NCBI GenBank assembly: GCA_003427395.1
Contig: BFEA01000398.1
Coordinates: 1,387,142-1,451,141 of the forward strand
Reading direction: 5' to 3'
Origin: Chara braunii
Lineage: Eukaryota; Streptophyta; Charophyceae; Charales; Characeae
Length of the DNA: 64,000 nucleotides
In this document: piece by piece, positions 1 to 11,160 of the stretch
Layout of the letters: every line of letters starts with the position of its first letter
Numbering within the stretch: position 1 is the stretch's first letter
Made by a program: the position numbers and the translations under genes
The notes under the pieces: generated by a model
What the model was told of the DNA's origin: nothing
Database searches by the model: none
What the model saw: the letters and a program-made list of their open reading frames with translations, nothing else

Positions 1-243
1 ATACAACTTTTTACCTCCACCCCTTTCTCCCACTTCCAACTGCCTGGTAGGAATGCAGTGGTGCGATATGAATGGATGAAAAACGAAGCCAAGGGTAAAG
101 ATCTTAGTCGTAGTGCCAGGCCTTATCAACTTTAGATGGCGCCCTTCTTTAGAGGGTAAAGAGGCACAGATTAGGGGAAGGGGCACAAATTAGGGGATCT
201 CATTGTTACTGGCCCCATGGCCTTCAGACAGTATCATTGGCTG
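1..243. other. Unassigned sequence at window start
   Basis: I see no coding signal, RNA gene or repeat that I can name here. It ends where the first structured element begins. Confidence 0.3.
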
Positions 244-497
244 TATATGGGACGCTGGACCCGTTTTCCAGCAGGTGACGCTCCCCATCAATAGATGGAG
301 CCTCTCCCCAGGTGTTAGTGGTGTCTGCTCTTATCAGCATCACTAACACCGGTGGAGTTGTTGAAAAAAAAAAAAAAAAAAAAAAAAAAAGTGTTAGTGG
401 TGCTGATAAGAGCAGTCACCACTAACACCTGGGGAGAGGCTTCATCTATTGGTGGGGAGCATCACCTGCTGGAAACCAGGTCCAGCGTCCCATATAC
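244..497. repeat. Inverted pair of structured poly(A) elements
   Basis: Two arms of about 106 bp (244-349 on plus, 391-497 on minus) are near reverse complements around a short spacer and a 27-base A tract (364-390). From outside in, each arm has TATATGGGACGC, a hairpin GCTGGA/TCCAGC (slightly altered in the right arm), a GGTG-GCTCC-CACC block and a long hairpin at 311-350 with about 13 paired bases per side. The plus copy ends in the A tract like a SINE. The minus copy lacks its own tail and abuts the first. The same module recurs at least ten times in this window. Either one element landed in the tail of another or the pair moves as a foldback. No target duplication is visible. Confidence 0.75.
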
Positions 498-565
498 AGA
501 ATGTGTTACATAATGTATTTGGAGAATATGAAGAATATGAGAAACAAAAAGATTGAGTGAGATTC

Positions 566-615
566 CTACCAGCATTGATTACGCTGGGATCCAGGGGATT
601 GACTGGTCAGGATGT
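566..615. repeat. Module shared by minus-strand structured copies
   Basis: The CCAGCATTGATTAC ... CCAGGGGATTGACTG block here recurs twice at about 45297-45400. In both places it lies 70-100 bp from the head of a minus-strand structured element (391-491 and 45134-45260). It is therefore probably upstream body sequence of the same family rather than unique DNA. Confidence 0.5.
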
Positions 616-890
616 TTGAAAGAGGGGGGAAAGCCTTTTTATCCTGAACTGCTGCTACCCAACCACTGCACCAGTATCCCCTGTTTCAGGAACCTCCTCA
701 CCCTGCTGCTGGGCGTCAGACTTCAGCTTGCTCGTCTGGTTCCTTTCCTTCGGCAGTCTTGACTCTTGAGTAGTGTGTGGCCTCCTTGTGTTGCGACTGT
801 CATCCCCCGGGGGCCACCGGCAGCAATCGATAAGCACTGCACCGGGGGGCATCGATGGGGCTTATCTCCGAGTCACTCATATCTGCCTGG

Positions 891-1769
891 TTAGGTAACT
901 ACTTCCATCAGGGCTAGAGGGTGAGGGGGGAAAGGGTCCAGGAAATTAGACGGGGGTCTCATCGGGAGGGATGGATCAATGTGGGTCCAGTCATTGAAAA
1001 CGAGTCTATAGTCCCTTGGGATTTCTTGTCCTGTTATGACGGCTTGATCCCCTGTCCATTCAATTCGAGCCATCCATCCTCCCCGATCTCCCCCTAGCTA
1101 GTCCCCACAGAAACCCGTAATCGCCCTCTTAATATCCTGGACTGTCTGATAGATGTCTAACTGTGGCTTAAGGTCTCTCCATCTACGCCTCAGCTCCAAT
1201 TGTACCAGCTCCTTTATTTGTCTTGTCAATTCGGGACCCTCGATTTTAACCACTTCCAAGACTAAAAGGCAGCGCTGCGACCAGAGCACCCATAGGACAG
1301 ATCGTTTACCCAAGCTGTACAGGTTGTTGGCGTAGGTAGGGGCGCTTTCTAGTGCTGGGCAGTGTCGTGTCAGTGTGGCTTGCGACCATGGCCAGGGTGT
1401 GTCCGGTACCATTTTTCTCCAGATGCGGTCCCACCACCGCCATGTCAGTAAGGCCACCGGGCATTGCATAAAAATATGCTCAATGGTTTCATTTCTTTTT
1501 TGCATTGGGAAGGCAGATAAACATCGGTGGCACCACGGGGGCACTTTTCCTTGTTGTTCTAGGTGAGTATGGTCAATTAGCCAAGCATTCGTCGGCAGGC
1601 AGCGATGGGCAATCTGCCATTGTAATGACGTGATTTTGGCCGGTCTCGCTTTGCTTCCATTGAACCATTTAATTGGCCTGAGGAGAGACCGATCCACGTT
1701 TAGGTGTTGAACCCACCTATCACTGATTCGATCCCTTAACACTCTCTTGGGTCTAAGCATCTTGTACAT
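891..1769 (-). pseudogene. LINE A C-terminal zf-RVT-like domain
   Basis: A 223-codon frame contains ITSLQWQIAHRCLPTNAWL, then WCHRC, then ETIEHIFMQCPVALLTWRWW. This matches the zinc-binding module found at the C-terminus of plant LINE reverse transcriptases (Cys pair followed by H-x-x-x-x-C). The tail LKPQLDIYQTVQDIKRAI is shared with fragments C and D. A TAG at about 1098 separates it from a further 60 codons to 891 that LINE D suggests are also coding. This is the last coding block of the element. Confidence 0.75.
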
Positions 1770-1844
1770 GGATTTGACAGTTATGGTGTTAAGGTGGACT
1801 CTTTTTCCGGTTGCCTTTGCTGTTCCCCGGGCCGTCTGCCAGTG

Positions 1845-2993
1845 TCATTCTTTAGGGTCAATGAGCAGCTCGTTTATTGGTGTTTGAAGGGAGAAGACCG
1901 TGGTGTCCTGTCCCTCCTGCAGCACACGTACTCGGAACACCTTGGTTTTTTCCCGCCACTCAAAGGGGTTGCGGGAATCAAGAAGCTTCCCCCTTGGCCC
2001 AATGGCATAATATTCCACCAACACGTCTGATGTCCACACCAAGTGGATCTGACCTATCCGTGTCGTATCCCTTGGTATAGCGACCCTGTCCCCTTCCTCC
2101 AACATGGGGCCGTGTTTGAGTACCTTATACCAGGCGAGGGGGAGTGCTTCAATGATTGTTTCCAGATGCCTCTCTGTGTGATGACAATAGCGGAGGATGC
2201 TTTGAAGCTGAGTTGTTGTTTTCCAGTCCTTCCTCTCATGGTCCCACAGGTGCCTGACGCGGAGTATCCCATTCTTCACCCATCCCTTCCAGGTTCCAGG
2301 GGGCAGCTGAGCTGTTCAAAATCTGCCCATGATGGGGAGTAATCCACCGGTTACCGAACAACGGTTGTCAGTACACTTCCTCCCACCTCATTGGTGCCTG
2401 CTTTTCAGGGAGGGGGAGCCTGCGCCAACTCTTTAGTAGTGAAGACCAAAATTTATCTGTTGTTTGCCCGTAAATCTTGCGTGGGATTGACCAATACCGA
2501 TCCTCTAACCATGTAAGTGGGCTAACCTCAGGTGGAGCCGGCGGGGCCAACCAATATGTTCTAAGCCGAGGGTTCGCCAAGGACTGTCCAATGAGAAGAT
2601 CAAAGTCTTCAGCCATTTAAGACGGAGGGCCTGGACGTGTGTCATGAGGTCGATAATGCCCAGGCCTCCAACCTGTTTTGGTTGTATAACGGACTCCCAT
2701 GCCACCCTACTGATGACATTTGCACAATCATCATCTCCTCTCCAAAGGAAGGCTGCTGCCCTAGACCTAAGTGATTGGAAGGCCGTACTGCGTAGAGGCC
2801 AAAGCATTGACTTATACCACAACGCAACAAAAACCACATTGTTAATAACCAGCGCCCGAGCAAAGAGAGAGGTGTGCTTATTGCGCCAGTTGGCCAATTT
2901 AGCTAGGGTTGGTGCCGAAATCCAGTCGTCATTTGAGGAAGGGCGACCCTGGGCTGTTAATGAAACTCCCAAGAATCGGACAGGGGCCTGCAA
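1845..2993 (-). pseudogene. LINE A ORF2 thumb and connector region
   Basis: Reading begins MQAPVRFLGVSLTAQGRPSS at 2993 and includes LFARALVINNVVFVALWYKS and WESVIQPKQVGGLGI, a pattern typical of the region after motif C in plant LINE RTs. It breaks at about 2505 and continues in other frames (2616-2368 and 2279-1845, the latter with RHLETIIEALPLAWYKVL). LINE D (47790-46755) and LINE E (51300-50094) match it block by block. It has no independent enzymatic motif. Confidence 0.7.
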
Positions 2994-3071
2994 GGGAAGC
3001 CAGTGGATGTTTGGGGAGTCCGGTGGGCGACCTCCTTGGTTGTGAATCCACCACCCCTGTGTTTTGCTCCC

Positions 3072-3887
3072 TCAGTTCACCATCATGTCAGATACTTGTG
3101 CGAATTTACTCATTAATTTCTGGATTTTAATCATATTCCCCTGTGTAGCTACTATGATGGTGAGATCGTCCGCGAACAGCGAGCATATCGGGACGACTTC
3201 CTTTGGGATTCTTGTGATCTGGATTTTCTTTATATCTTTATTTACCCTAAGGTTGGCCGATAACGCCTCCATGATAATGAGGAAGAGGAAGGGTGCTATT
3301 GGATCACCCTGGCGGACCGATCGTTCCAACTTAATCGGAGGAGTCAGTGTCCCGTTTATTTGCACCCTTGTAGTCGCATTGTGATGAAGGATGCATATCC
3401 ACCTACGGAAGACCGGCCCAAAATTCATTTTTTCCAAACTCTTATCAAGAAAGAGTCAGTCCACGTGATCGTAGGTTTTCTCAAAATCGATAAAAACGAG
3501 GGCTGCATTTTGTTTTGTTTGTCGGTACAATTGCAACACCTCGTTGACCAGTAAGATATTTTCTTGGATTTGCCTATGTTGCGTAAACCCTATCTGTGAT
3601 GGGCGAGTCACTCCCTCTAGGAACGAAATCATCCTGTTGGTCAGGGCCTTGACCAACATTTTATAGGTAACAGTCAGGAGGTTGATGGGTCTGTAGTTTC
3701 GGATATTGAATTTGTCTCCTTTTTTGTATAGAAGGGACAACACTCCCTGACCGATCAACTCCCTCATTTCCCCTGTGCGCCAGACTTCATTGTAGTACCC
3801 CATAAGATTAGAGCTCATGCAATCCCACATTGTCTCCCAAAATTTTTTCGCTAAGCCATCCATCTCGGGGTTTTTCTCCTTTTCCAT
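3072..3887 (-). pseudogene. LINE A reverse transcriptase core
   Basis: The first part (3887-3456) holds LLYKKGDKFNIRNYRPINLL (fingers) and FIDFEKTYDHVD (motif A with the first catalytic Asp). After a stop and frame change, 3437-3072 carries RQGDPIAPFLF (motif B) and CSLFADDLTIIV (motif C, FADD, both Asp intact). This order is diagnostic of non-LTR RT. Motif A reads KTYD where KAYD is usual. The catalytic residues are present, but the frame break near 3450 makes this copy a pseudogene. Confidence 0.85.
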
Positions 3888-3930
3888 CTGTAGGAAGGCT
3901 GTCCATATTTCTTCCTTAGTCAGGGGCTAT

Positions 3931-4047
3931 GTGACACCCGCGGCCTAGGCCGCGGGCATTTCGGCCGCTGCAACCGAGAATCTCGGCCGCAGCTGCCGCC
4001 CGCTAGCCCGTGGCCGAGGCCGCAGGATCCACGGCCCGGCGTGTCAC
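3931..4047. mobile_element. GC-rich foldback MITE inside LINE A
   Basis: This 117 bp block starts GTGACAC and ends GTGTCAC, a perfect 7 bp terminal inverted repeat. It is far more GC-rich than the LINE around it and interrupts the LINE between linker and RT. Inside are a 20 bp perfect palindrome centred on CCTAGG (3937-3956), a CCGAG/CTCGG hairpin and a CCGTGG/CCACGG hairpin. No clear target duplication is seen, so the transposon class is unknown. Confidence 0.55.
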
Positions 4048-4104
4048 GTAGGTAAGGGGAGCCTCTAGCCTCTCTCGCTAGTTGGGAGAAAGACACCTGT
4101 CAAT

Positions 4105-4740
4105 AGGCTGAAGGAAGTCCTCTATTTGTTTCCGCCGGGTATCCTCGTAAGTAGGAGGTATATGGGTTGCAAAGAGGTCTTTGAAGAAATCGCGAGCGAT
4201 TTTGACACATCATGCAGTTGTGGTAACTGGGTGGGTCTCTGTCTCCCCAGGTTCGTACAATGCTTCCACGACTGTACGTTTGGCCCTGGTGCGAGCAAGG
4301 CCGAAACATTTTGTGTCCATTGAGCCTTCGGTGGAATAGTTAGAAAGTTTGTCGCGAATTCGGGCACATTGCCAACGATATTGCGCTTGCTGGAGCAGTT
4401 GGGCTTTGACTGTCTGGGTGATCTGCACATATTGGTCCGGGTTGTGAGGTGATGACTGCTGTTTTAGCTCTTGAAGTTGGTTTAGCAAGTCCGTTTCATG
4501 CTGGTTTCGCTGTTTGGCAAGTTGCTTGGAAAATTCATTGCATTTTTTGGCCAGAAAAAACAATCCATTATTGAACAATGTCAGAGGGGAGTCCACTTCA
4601 GGGTGACGTTCTTGCCAGTATGCCCACACCTGGGTCAAATACCTCTGGAAGGATTTGAGACGGAGCAAAGAGGTGTTTAGCTTATAAAAATTGGGGTCTT
4701 GGTCCGACTTCTTACGATAGGTCAGCGCTAAAATATACAT
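4105..4740 (-). pseudogene. LINE A ORF2 linker between endonuclease and RT
   Basis: A minus-strand frame of about 176 codons starts at 4740 (MYILALTYRKKSDQ) directly after the endonuclease DHKM motif. It is rich in Gln, Lys and Leu and predicts mostly helical or coiled structure (NEFSKQLAKQRNQHETDLLN). No catalytic motif is expected here. It corresponds to 52900-52320 of LINE E. The frame is lost at about 4210, and the RT reading resumes beyond the 117 bp foldback at 3931-4047. Confidence 0.6.
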
Positions 4741-5602
4741 TTTATGGTCTAGCCCCGGATAGGGCCTAGAGGGAAGGATTGATGCTAGTGTTAAACTGCC
4801 CGCCAGGTCCTCTGAGATCAGGATCAGGTCGATCCTTGATTTGGAGAGCCTGGTCGGGTCATTATTGCGGATACACGTAAAAGTCTGTTTCGTATGAAAG
4901 GAGCGGCGGAAAGTGTCAAAAAGGGAGGTGGTTATTCATACTTTCATCTTCCTCTGCCTGATGTCTGGAGGAAGGAGGGACCTGCCATCGGTCTAACCAG
5001 CGATCGGGGGCTGCATTAAAATCCCCTGCGAGAATGATGGGGATGCCTTGCGGCATTTACGTTTGAATCTTTTGAAAACTTTTCTCGCGTTCGCCTGCAA
5101 CGTTAGGGGCGTAGCTGCAAAAGATACAGACAACCTCTAGTTCTAGTGCCCCTAGGACTGAAACCCAACGACCCTCCTTCGTGTCCCTTTCATGATATAG
5201 GACCTCTAGGCGGAAGTCCGGGGGAATCCATATCGCTGTCCCTGAGCTCGCTGGCCGCGGTGCATGTGCCCTGTAGGCCTGGTATGGCCAAAATGCCTTA
5301 TGTGCTCTGTTGTGATCAGGGGAATCAGTCAGGTGTGTTTCCTGGACACATACCATATCCAGCCAGCTTCGTCCCTCCACCCCCCAGAGGAGGTCTCGTA
5401 TGGCTTGGGATTTATCTAGGCAAAGTGTGGCCAGACCGTTTACATTAACGAACCTGAGATCTAGGTCTGCAGTGTGAAGGGTGCTTCGCCAGGCCTTGTT
5501 GCGGCCGTATAATGCTTCTATCCATTGCATTCTCCTTGTGTCAAAACTGTTTCCCCTATTTTCTGTCCTAGAGGTAGTGCCACATGTGGTGGTCCCATGC
5601 AA
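4735..5602 (-). pseudogene. LINE A AP-type endonuclease domain
   Basis: This is the N-terminal enzyme of ORF2, which nicks target DNA to prime reverse transcription. LRFVNVNGLATLC and MVCVQETHLTDS are the EEP-family N-terminal strand and the catalytic-Glu motif. After a frameshift near 5057 the C-terminal SRIDLILISEDL and GLDHKM motifs follow (about 4860-4735), giving the Asp/His end of the active site. LINE E shows the same motifs at 53728-52809. The domain is recognisable but interrupted. Confidence 0.8.
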
Positions 5603-7382
5603 CCCCTTCGTTGATTATATTTTTCCAGGCAATAGAGCACAAGGCGATGATTATCTCCTTATCAGGCCAGATATGATTGGGTCTGATTTTGAAGTGTTGA
5701 AGCTCTAATAACGCATTATGCGTTACCCAGGTCAAGTCTGCCTTTTTTTTTTTCATCAAAAATGATATATAGGTCGTTATCCGCAATTCTACAAGAGCCC
5801 GACCCCACTCGTATCATGGCTTTTGCCCCTGCTTCGTAATGCATAGTGATAAACTCCTTTGCCTCCTTTAGCGTGAAGCTGCATTGCCCTTCCGCGTCTT
5901 GCTGCAGCCTCCAGTCATGTAGCGTGAGTGCCCCCTGCAGAGAGAATAATCATTTTCTTCTGTCGGGGAAAGGCCTACTTCCCACCTGCCATTTTTTTTC
6001 CTTATCGGGATCGCCAGAACCTTGTCCCCCAGAGGTAGCGGTCCCTGGTAGAGCCCTTTTTCTATCAGGTGCCACAGGCGTGGGCGACAGGGCAGTTCTT
6101 GGTCCTTTCCATCTCGGTCCTTCTGGGTGGCCACAGCTTGAGGCGGGGGGNCAGGGGCTGGCCCCGGGGGGGGGTCAGCCGGTGGTGCCAGTGAAGGGCC
6201 CTGAGGAGGGGCTGGTGGGGGGGAGTGCCCCGGGGGGGGGGGAGGGGCAGTGAAAATGCCGGTGAACAATGCACAAGACTCGGTGCCAGGTTTCCTGCCA
6301 GCTGGCTGACCGGGGAAGCCCATGTTCTAGAGCCTGTTGGAGACTCGGGCTGCTGTCCAACATTTCGAATAGGTCAAGATATGCCTGGTCTCAGAAATCA
6401 TCTAACCGGTGAATGAGGTGTGTGTAGCAGCCCTTTAATTGTGTATGCAGCCATTCGATCAGGGTCTTCATCCTGTCCCCAGTCTCCTGTTGTGTTTCCG
6501 GCGAGGGATAAGTCATGATTACTTCTGGTGGCGGCGTGGATGTTTCTTTTGTCAGAGGTTCCGGCCCTTCCACCTCTATTGGTTCCGGGCCAAAGGCTTG
6601 TAGGAAGGGGTCCTCCGGTTGAGGGATTCTAAATGCAAGGTGCTCGCAGCGTTTGTCGACTAGGATTTGTATCTCGTTGCACGTTTCCGACCCAGCCATT
6701 TTTGGTGTTTCCGGCTCTTCCACCTCCCCTGTGTCAAAGTGTTTGGCGTCCCTTTCCCCCAATTGTTCTTCTGCCTTCCAACTCTCTTGTCCCTCTGTGA
6801 GTGTTGGCTGCTGAGACTCGGCTTTTTCTCTCTGTAGTATCCCCCCCCACCTGTTGTGTCTCCTTTTCCCCTGATTTCCTTTGCTGCACCTCCCAGTTGT
6901 TCCCTTTTCTGCTGCTGGGGGCCAGCTGTATTTTCTTTCGTCGTCCCCTCCCCATCCGCTCCCTCCTTTTGCTGCACCGCTTGCTCCAAATCTTTTATCT
7001 CCAAGGCTGCAAAGCGGTTGGCATCCCGAACCGCATTTTTCCTAATCCCACTCCTTGTAGTCTTCTTACGATACGCAGGGACCGGCTTTAATGCTTTTGC
7101 CGATTTTTTTTTGGGGGGGGGGACTTCCTGCCATATTTCCTTTGCTTCTGTTCCTTTGAGGAAAGCCTCTGGCCGTGGCTCTCGCATTTGTCCCGAGGTG
7201 GGGGGGTCTCGGTGATCCTGCTGCGTGTCCAGGTGTTCTTCAACTGAGTGTGGGGGGATCCAATGGCCTGGGGGTTTGCTCCCCATGACTATCTCTTCCT
7301 TTTTCTCCCATTCCCACCCCCCTGATCCTACCTCCTTCCTTAGGTTCATCGATGTATACCCAGCCCTCATGGCCTGGGTCAA
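5568..7382 (-). pseudogene. LINE A ORF1, C-terminal part in several frames
   Basis: Several overlapping minus-strand reading frames continue ORF1: a Lys/Gln/Glu-rich linker (7325-6660), a stretch ending LQQALEHGL near 6340, a proline-rich low-complexity part that includes the single N at 6151, and a final block with the LIEKGL and IPIRKKNGRWEVGL motifs. The same blocks occur in order in LINE E (61600-60851 and 54257-53787), which shows they are coding and not chance. At least three frame changes are needed, so no functional protein is made. A G-run at about 6147-6240 may also be mis-sequenced. Confidence 0.65.
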
Positions 7383-8427
7383 CCGTTTGCCAATGCGTGG
7401 CTTGGAATGGGTCTCGGAGCAGGCGACCGGTGGTTTTCATACGCCTAGCTGGATGGTGGGGGCAATCAGTTTCCGAAGCATTATGCCCATATTGTTGACA
7501 TTTAAAACACCACGGCCTTCGTTTGTGGGCGGTGTGCATTTTAAAGTTTTTTCCCCCGATTCTGAAGGGTATAACATCGTCAATCTGAAAGATACAGTCT
7601 TCCGGTAAATCCAATGCTAACATTAGATAGTCATCTCGCGGTGCGACATACGCTGGAAGAGGGTCTATAAAGTCGACAATGTCATATTTTTGTGCTAGAT
7701 CTTGGACAAAAGCAGCCTGAATTTCAATCGGTACGTGTCTGTATTCGACCCAATAATTGTCAGCCATGAGCTGATCGCGTCTCTCCTCTTTGCTTTGTTG
7801 TCTCTGGGGCGACCATGGGTAAATTCGGACCTCAGATCGTCCACAGCGAACGCTGCGCCACGTGTCCATCAGTCTCTTGTCAACATCAAACATGTTGATG
7901 ACTGTGAATACTGTCGATGAGACCGACTGTATCAGGAAATAGTCCGTAGGTCCTTCCTCGCTCCCTTTGAGGGCCACGAGTCTTTTCTGGATCCAACCTA
8001 TCTTATCATTGGAAAACTTGTACGCAACGTCATCGTAAAAGACCCAGTTACTTGCATGTCGTGTGTAAAGCTCATCCCGCTCATGGATTTTAGCTGCAGG
8101 GAGAGTCTTAACTTGGATTTTCTTACCTCCGTAGTGAACTAGGCGATCCTCTGAGTTAGTGAGAAGTCTAGAGAGGGAATATGTGCTGGTTGTTGTGGTG
8201 TTTTCGAGGGGGATCTGCCATGTCCGGTCTCCGGTTTCCTTTTCTCCCCGCTGGATTGTCAAGGCTTCGCCACTGTACATGCGCTTCACCTTGCCCGCCC
8301 AGGAGGTGGACAAAGAACTCGGAGTCACTTGTGACTTTATTCGTTCTTTGGTCGCCTGCAGTTCTTTCAAAAGTTGTGCGGGGGGGATTATTGCCCTTTG
8401 CTGTTGTTGCTCACCGCAGTCTGACAT
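7325..8427 (-). pseudogene. LINE A ORF1, N-terminal part with zinc knuckle
   Basis: This opens with MSDCGEQQQQ at 8427 and reads about 365 codons before the frame is lost near 7325. The middle contains a globular stretch (DYFLIQSVSSTVFTV, then YPWSPQ, then HVPIEIQAAFVQDLAQKYD) like the DUF4283-type region of plant LINE ORF1 proteins. A CCHC knuckle follows, CFKCQQYGHNASETDC (spacing 2-4-6), and then the conserved PGHEGWVYI block. Such ORF1 proteins bind the element RNA. LINE E at 62207-63555 aligns throughout and shows that coding should continue in the next frame after about 7325, so the open frame downstream to 7240 is a frameshift artefact. Confidence 0.8.
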
Positions 8428-8570
8428 GCAAGTGTCATGTGTCTGTGACGTTCGTGTGTAAGCATGTTCCTTTCTTTGGTCGGGTGGGGCATTGGAATAT
8501 TGTTTTGCGCCCGACCCTTTTTCCGTCCTCCTTTGCTGTCATGCTGTCAAGGCGGTGTGCCTGGGCCAGC

Positions 8571-9235
8571 TTTTTTTTTTTTTTTTTTTTAAATAGCGAG
8601 ACCAAAACACCAGGTGATGTGCGGTACGTTTGCAGAGATGCAGAGTCCGCCCTCTAGATTGGTCCCTTTCGTCTGGCACCAGGTGATGAGGGGTACGTTT
8701 GCAAAGATGCGGAGTCCGTCCCCAGGTTGGACCCGTCTGTCTGGCAGTTCTGAAAAAAAAAAAAAAAAAAAAAAAAGTGTATAAGGCAATCAAGGGTCAA
8801 ACGAATGCGCATACCGGGACCTCCAATCAGGATGTGGGAGGGGTCAAGCAATTTAGCGTATAGAGTTTTCAAATCAGAGCGTGGTGGGGGTGAGGAGAGG
8901 GATGGGCGAGGACGCAGTACTGACAAGAGGTGGTGATGGCCGTCACTTTCGCTCTTCTTGACAACCCTTTCCTCCTCTGCCGCCGTATGTTGTCCTTCAG
9001 AGGGGCGTGGTATGTCTTTGAGAGGGGGTTGGGGGGGAGGCAATCAATCAAGGGTTAAACAATCGTGCGTACGGACTTTTCAAATCAGAGCGTGGGGGGG
9101 GTCAAGAGAGGGATGGGAGAGGAGGTAGTCCTGGCAGGAAGCGGTGATGTCCTTCGCCTTTGCTCTTGTTGACAACCCTTTCCTCCTCCTCCACCGTGTG
9201 CTGTCCTTCACACGGGGCCCCGTGAGGAGGAGGGC
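8571..9235. repeat. Tandem repeats upstream of LINE A ORF1
   Basis: Two kinds of tandem repeat lie here. A unit of about 62 bp starting CACCAGGTGATG occurs twice (about 8615-8745), bounded by a T run at 8571-8590 and an A run at 8752-8776. Then a longer unit is duplicated (about 8785-9030 and 9040-9220), sharing TTTTCAAATCAGAGCGTGG and GACAACCCTTTCCTCCTC. This resembles the repeated 5' promoter monomers of some LINEs, but transcription from them is only inferred. Confidence 0.5.
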
Positions 9236-11160
9236 GGTATGTCTTATTTACTTCCTCCGTCGGATCGAAAACAGATCATGCCGCTGTCGTGTGTGCTCCC
9301 CCCTTTCTCGTTGTTGAATCGTCACGCTCCTTTCTCCCTTTTTCGTGACTGATATCTCCTTTTTCCTTTTGGTCGTCGTTTCCCCGTTCTCTATCATGTG
9401 CCTGGTCGCTTAATTAGCTCTCTACCTACCAATTTATTTCCCCCCTTCCATTGTGAAACGTCGCGCTCCTTTTTCGAATGATCTTCACAGTTGTGTCCAA
9501 TCCTTCCCGCTGTCCTCCACTCGCTGTTGTGCCCGGTTGCTCTTGTCACTCCCGGTCGCCATTTTTGCAGATTTTTCGCCCTTCTAGCATCTCTTTAGAG
9601 ACTCGGACTCCCGACTCACATCCTCCTTTGGTCCCTTCTATTAATCTCCACGTGTCCCGTAGCGAATCTTTGCCTTATTTTTCATTCGTCGCCTCCGGTT
9701 TCGTCGTTTCATTTCTTTCTATTTTCGGTAAGGTCGTGCAGTACAGCTTCGCTAGGACGGGTTCGTTTGGGGTCTACGACAGCAGAAAATAGGGTCCGGT
9801 CACAGTCGTCCCTAAGACCGGTGTCAACTGGTAGAAGGGTTCTGCCAGCCTACGGAGTTGATCCTCTGTCGTCCCCGTGTCTGCCACCCACGGGAGGGCC
9901 AAATCCGGGCTCTTGTAACCTATAAACAATCCACGTCGGTACCAAAATCAAACATCCAAAAACATGATAGCGATGTGAACCGGATCACCAAACAATAGGT
10001 ATGAAGTATCTATTATGTAAAAATTTGTTCAATGACATCAGAGTGTGTTCCAGCATATGCTGAAACGAAGAGTTGTTTGTCTCAGTTGTGTAAATGGGAT
10101 CTGCTGTGGCTGAGCATCCTGGTTGGGCTAAGGCTCAGAATCAGAGTTCCCCTGCCACTGGTCTGGGTCCGCAGAATAGTGGTTCTCGAGCTCTAATGAG
10201 TCAGAGTGATGGCTGAAATCTGTATTTGAGACTTGCTGCGACTCCGACTCTCGGTATGAGAGGTCCGCTGTGACTGCTGTCTCAATCGTGAGTCTGCTGT
10301 TTACTCAAACTCAACTTTGAGCCGTCGTTCATTGTGTCTGCAGCCTTGTTCAGTTTGCATTAAATTTTTCCTCTGCTGGAATATGCACTAATCCGTAGTC
10401 TGCGGTCTGCTACTGTGTACGAGCTCTGCTAGCCCACAATCTTCCCTTGTGCTTTTGTTCTGCTGTAACTGAGTCTGTCTGGTCCATCTGAATCCATGTC
10501 GTTCCTCTTGGATCCGAGTACCCGCTGTTCTGAGTTCAGTTCAGTGAATGGAGTCTGTTGAAAGACCGCTATGCACTGTATGGATGTGCCAAGCCCTATA
10601 TGATCCACGGGGTCATCCGCGGAAGTCTGTCTCATTCCCAACTTGAGAGAGTTTGGCCTCAAGTTGTCTCATTCCCAACTTGAGAGAGTTTGGCCTCAAG
10701 TTCACTATGTGCAGCTTTATGCCCATCGAAATTTATTTCTGGACATAGTTTTAATCCTGTGACCACAAATGCACCGGCCGCAGTCTAAATTTTGTGAGTC
10801 CTAGGCCTGATGAGGGCAGCTCAAGTTCGCTGCACTTGGCCGAGCTCAGTTCTGTGAGAGTTTAGATATAAGTCGTTGCTCACACGGCTGGAATATTATG
10901 AACTTGCGCCCTTGGAAAGAACTGTCCTGCTTTTCCACCTTGAATTCGGAGGGAGCAACTTCCCAAGATGAAATCTCTATATATCATGTACTACACGTGT
11001 CCAATTTGTCCTCAGTTGAGGGCATCTTTGGAATTCGCCAAATTCTCGGTGGCAGCTGCGAAGTTTCTCCTTGAAGTCCTTTCTGGTCTCTTTTCTCTCT
11101 CATTCCCCCCTTTTTCTCTTTCCCTTTGTCTCCCTAGTTCTACCTAACTTTCATGTGAAC
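9236..11160. other. Non-coding stretch, C/T-rich then unique
   Basis: I find no convincing coding frame. 9240-9780 is pyrimidine-rich. From about 10080 to 10900 the sequence repeats loose variants of TCTGCTGTGACTGAG-like phrases and holds an exact 37 bp tandem duplication. It may be LTR or leader sequence of the gag element downstream, but no LTR border can be set. Confidence 0.3.
10629..10702. repeat. Exact tandem duplication, 2 x 37 bp
   Basis: The unit begins GTCTCATTCCCAACTTGAGA and ends CCTCAAGTT. Both copies appear identical, which implies a recent slip or an assembly duplication. Confidence 0.85.

Larger units (their letters stand above)
885..8570 (-). mobile_element. LINE A, decayed non-LTR retrotransposon
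   Basis: The minus strand carries, in order, an ORF1 with a CCHC knuckle, an AP-type endonuclease, a reverse transcriptase and a C-terminal zf-RVT-like module. This is the layout of plant L1-type LINEs. Coding is broken by several frameshifts and stops, and by a GC-rich foldback at 3931-4047, so the copy is dead. Homologous pieces at 41690-42125 (C), 45780-47790 (D) and 47790-63600 (E) are on the same strand and allow most frames to be checked by comparison. The 3' UTR seems to lie near 560-890. The 5' end lies beyond 8427, where tandem repeats begin. Confidence 0.88.

Noticed and set aside
5846-6416. Plus-strand frames over the proline/glycine-rich block
   Set aside because: They mirror the minus-strand ORF1 linker of LINE A and contain an N and long G runs.
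10805-10840. CTGATGA followed by GCAGC/GCTGC hairpin
   Set aside because: No GAAA follows stem II and no stem I or III can be formed.
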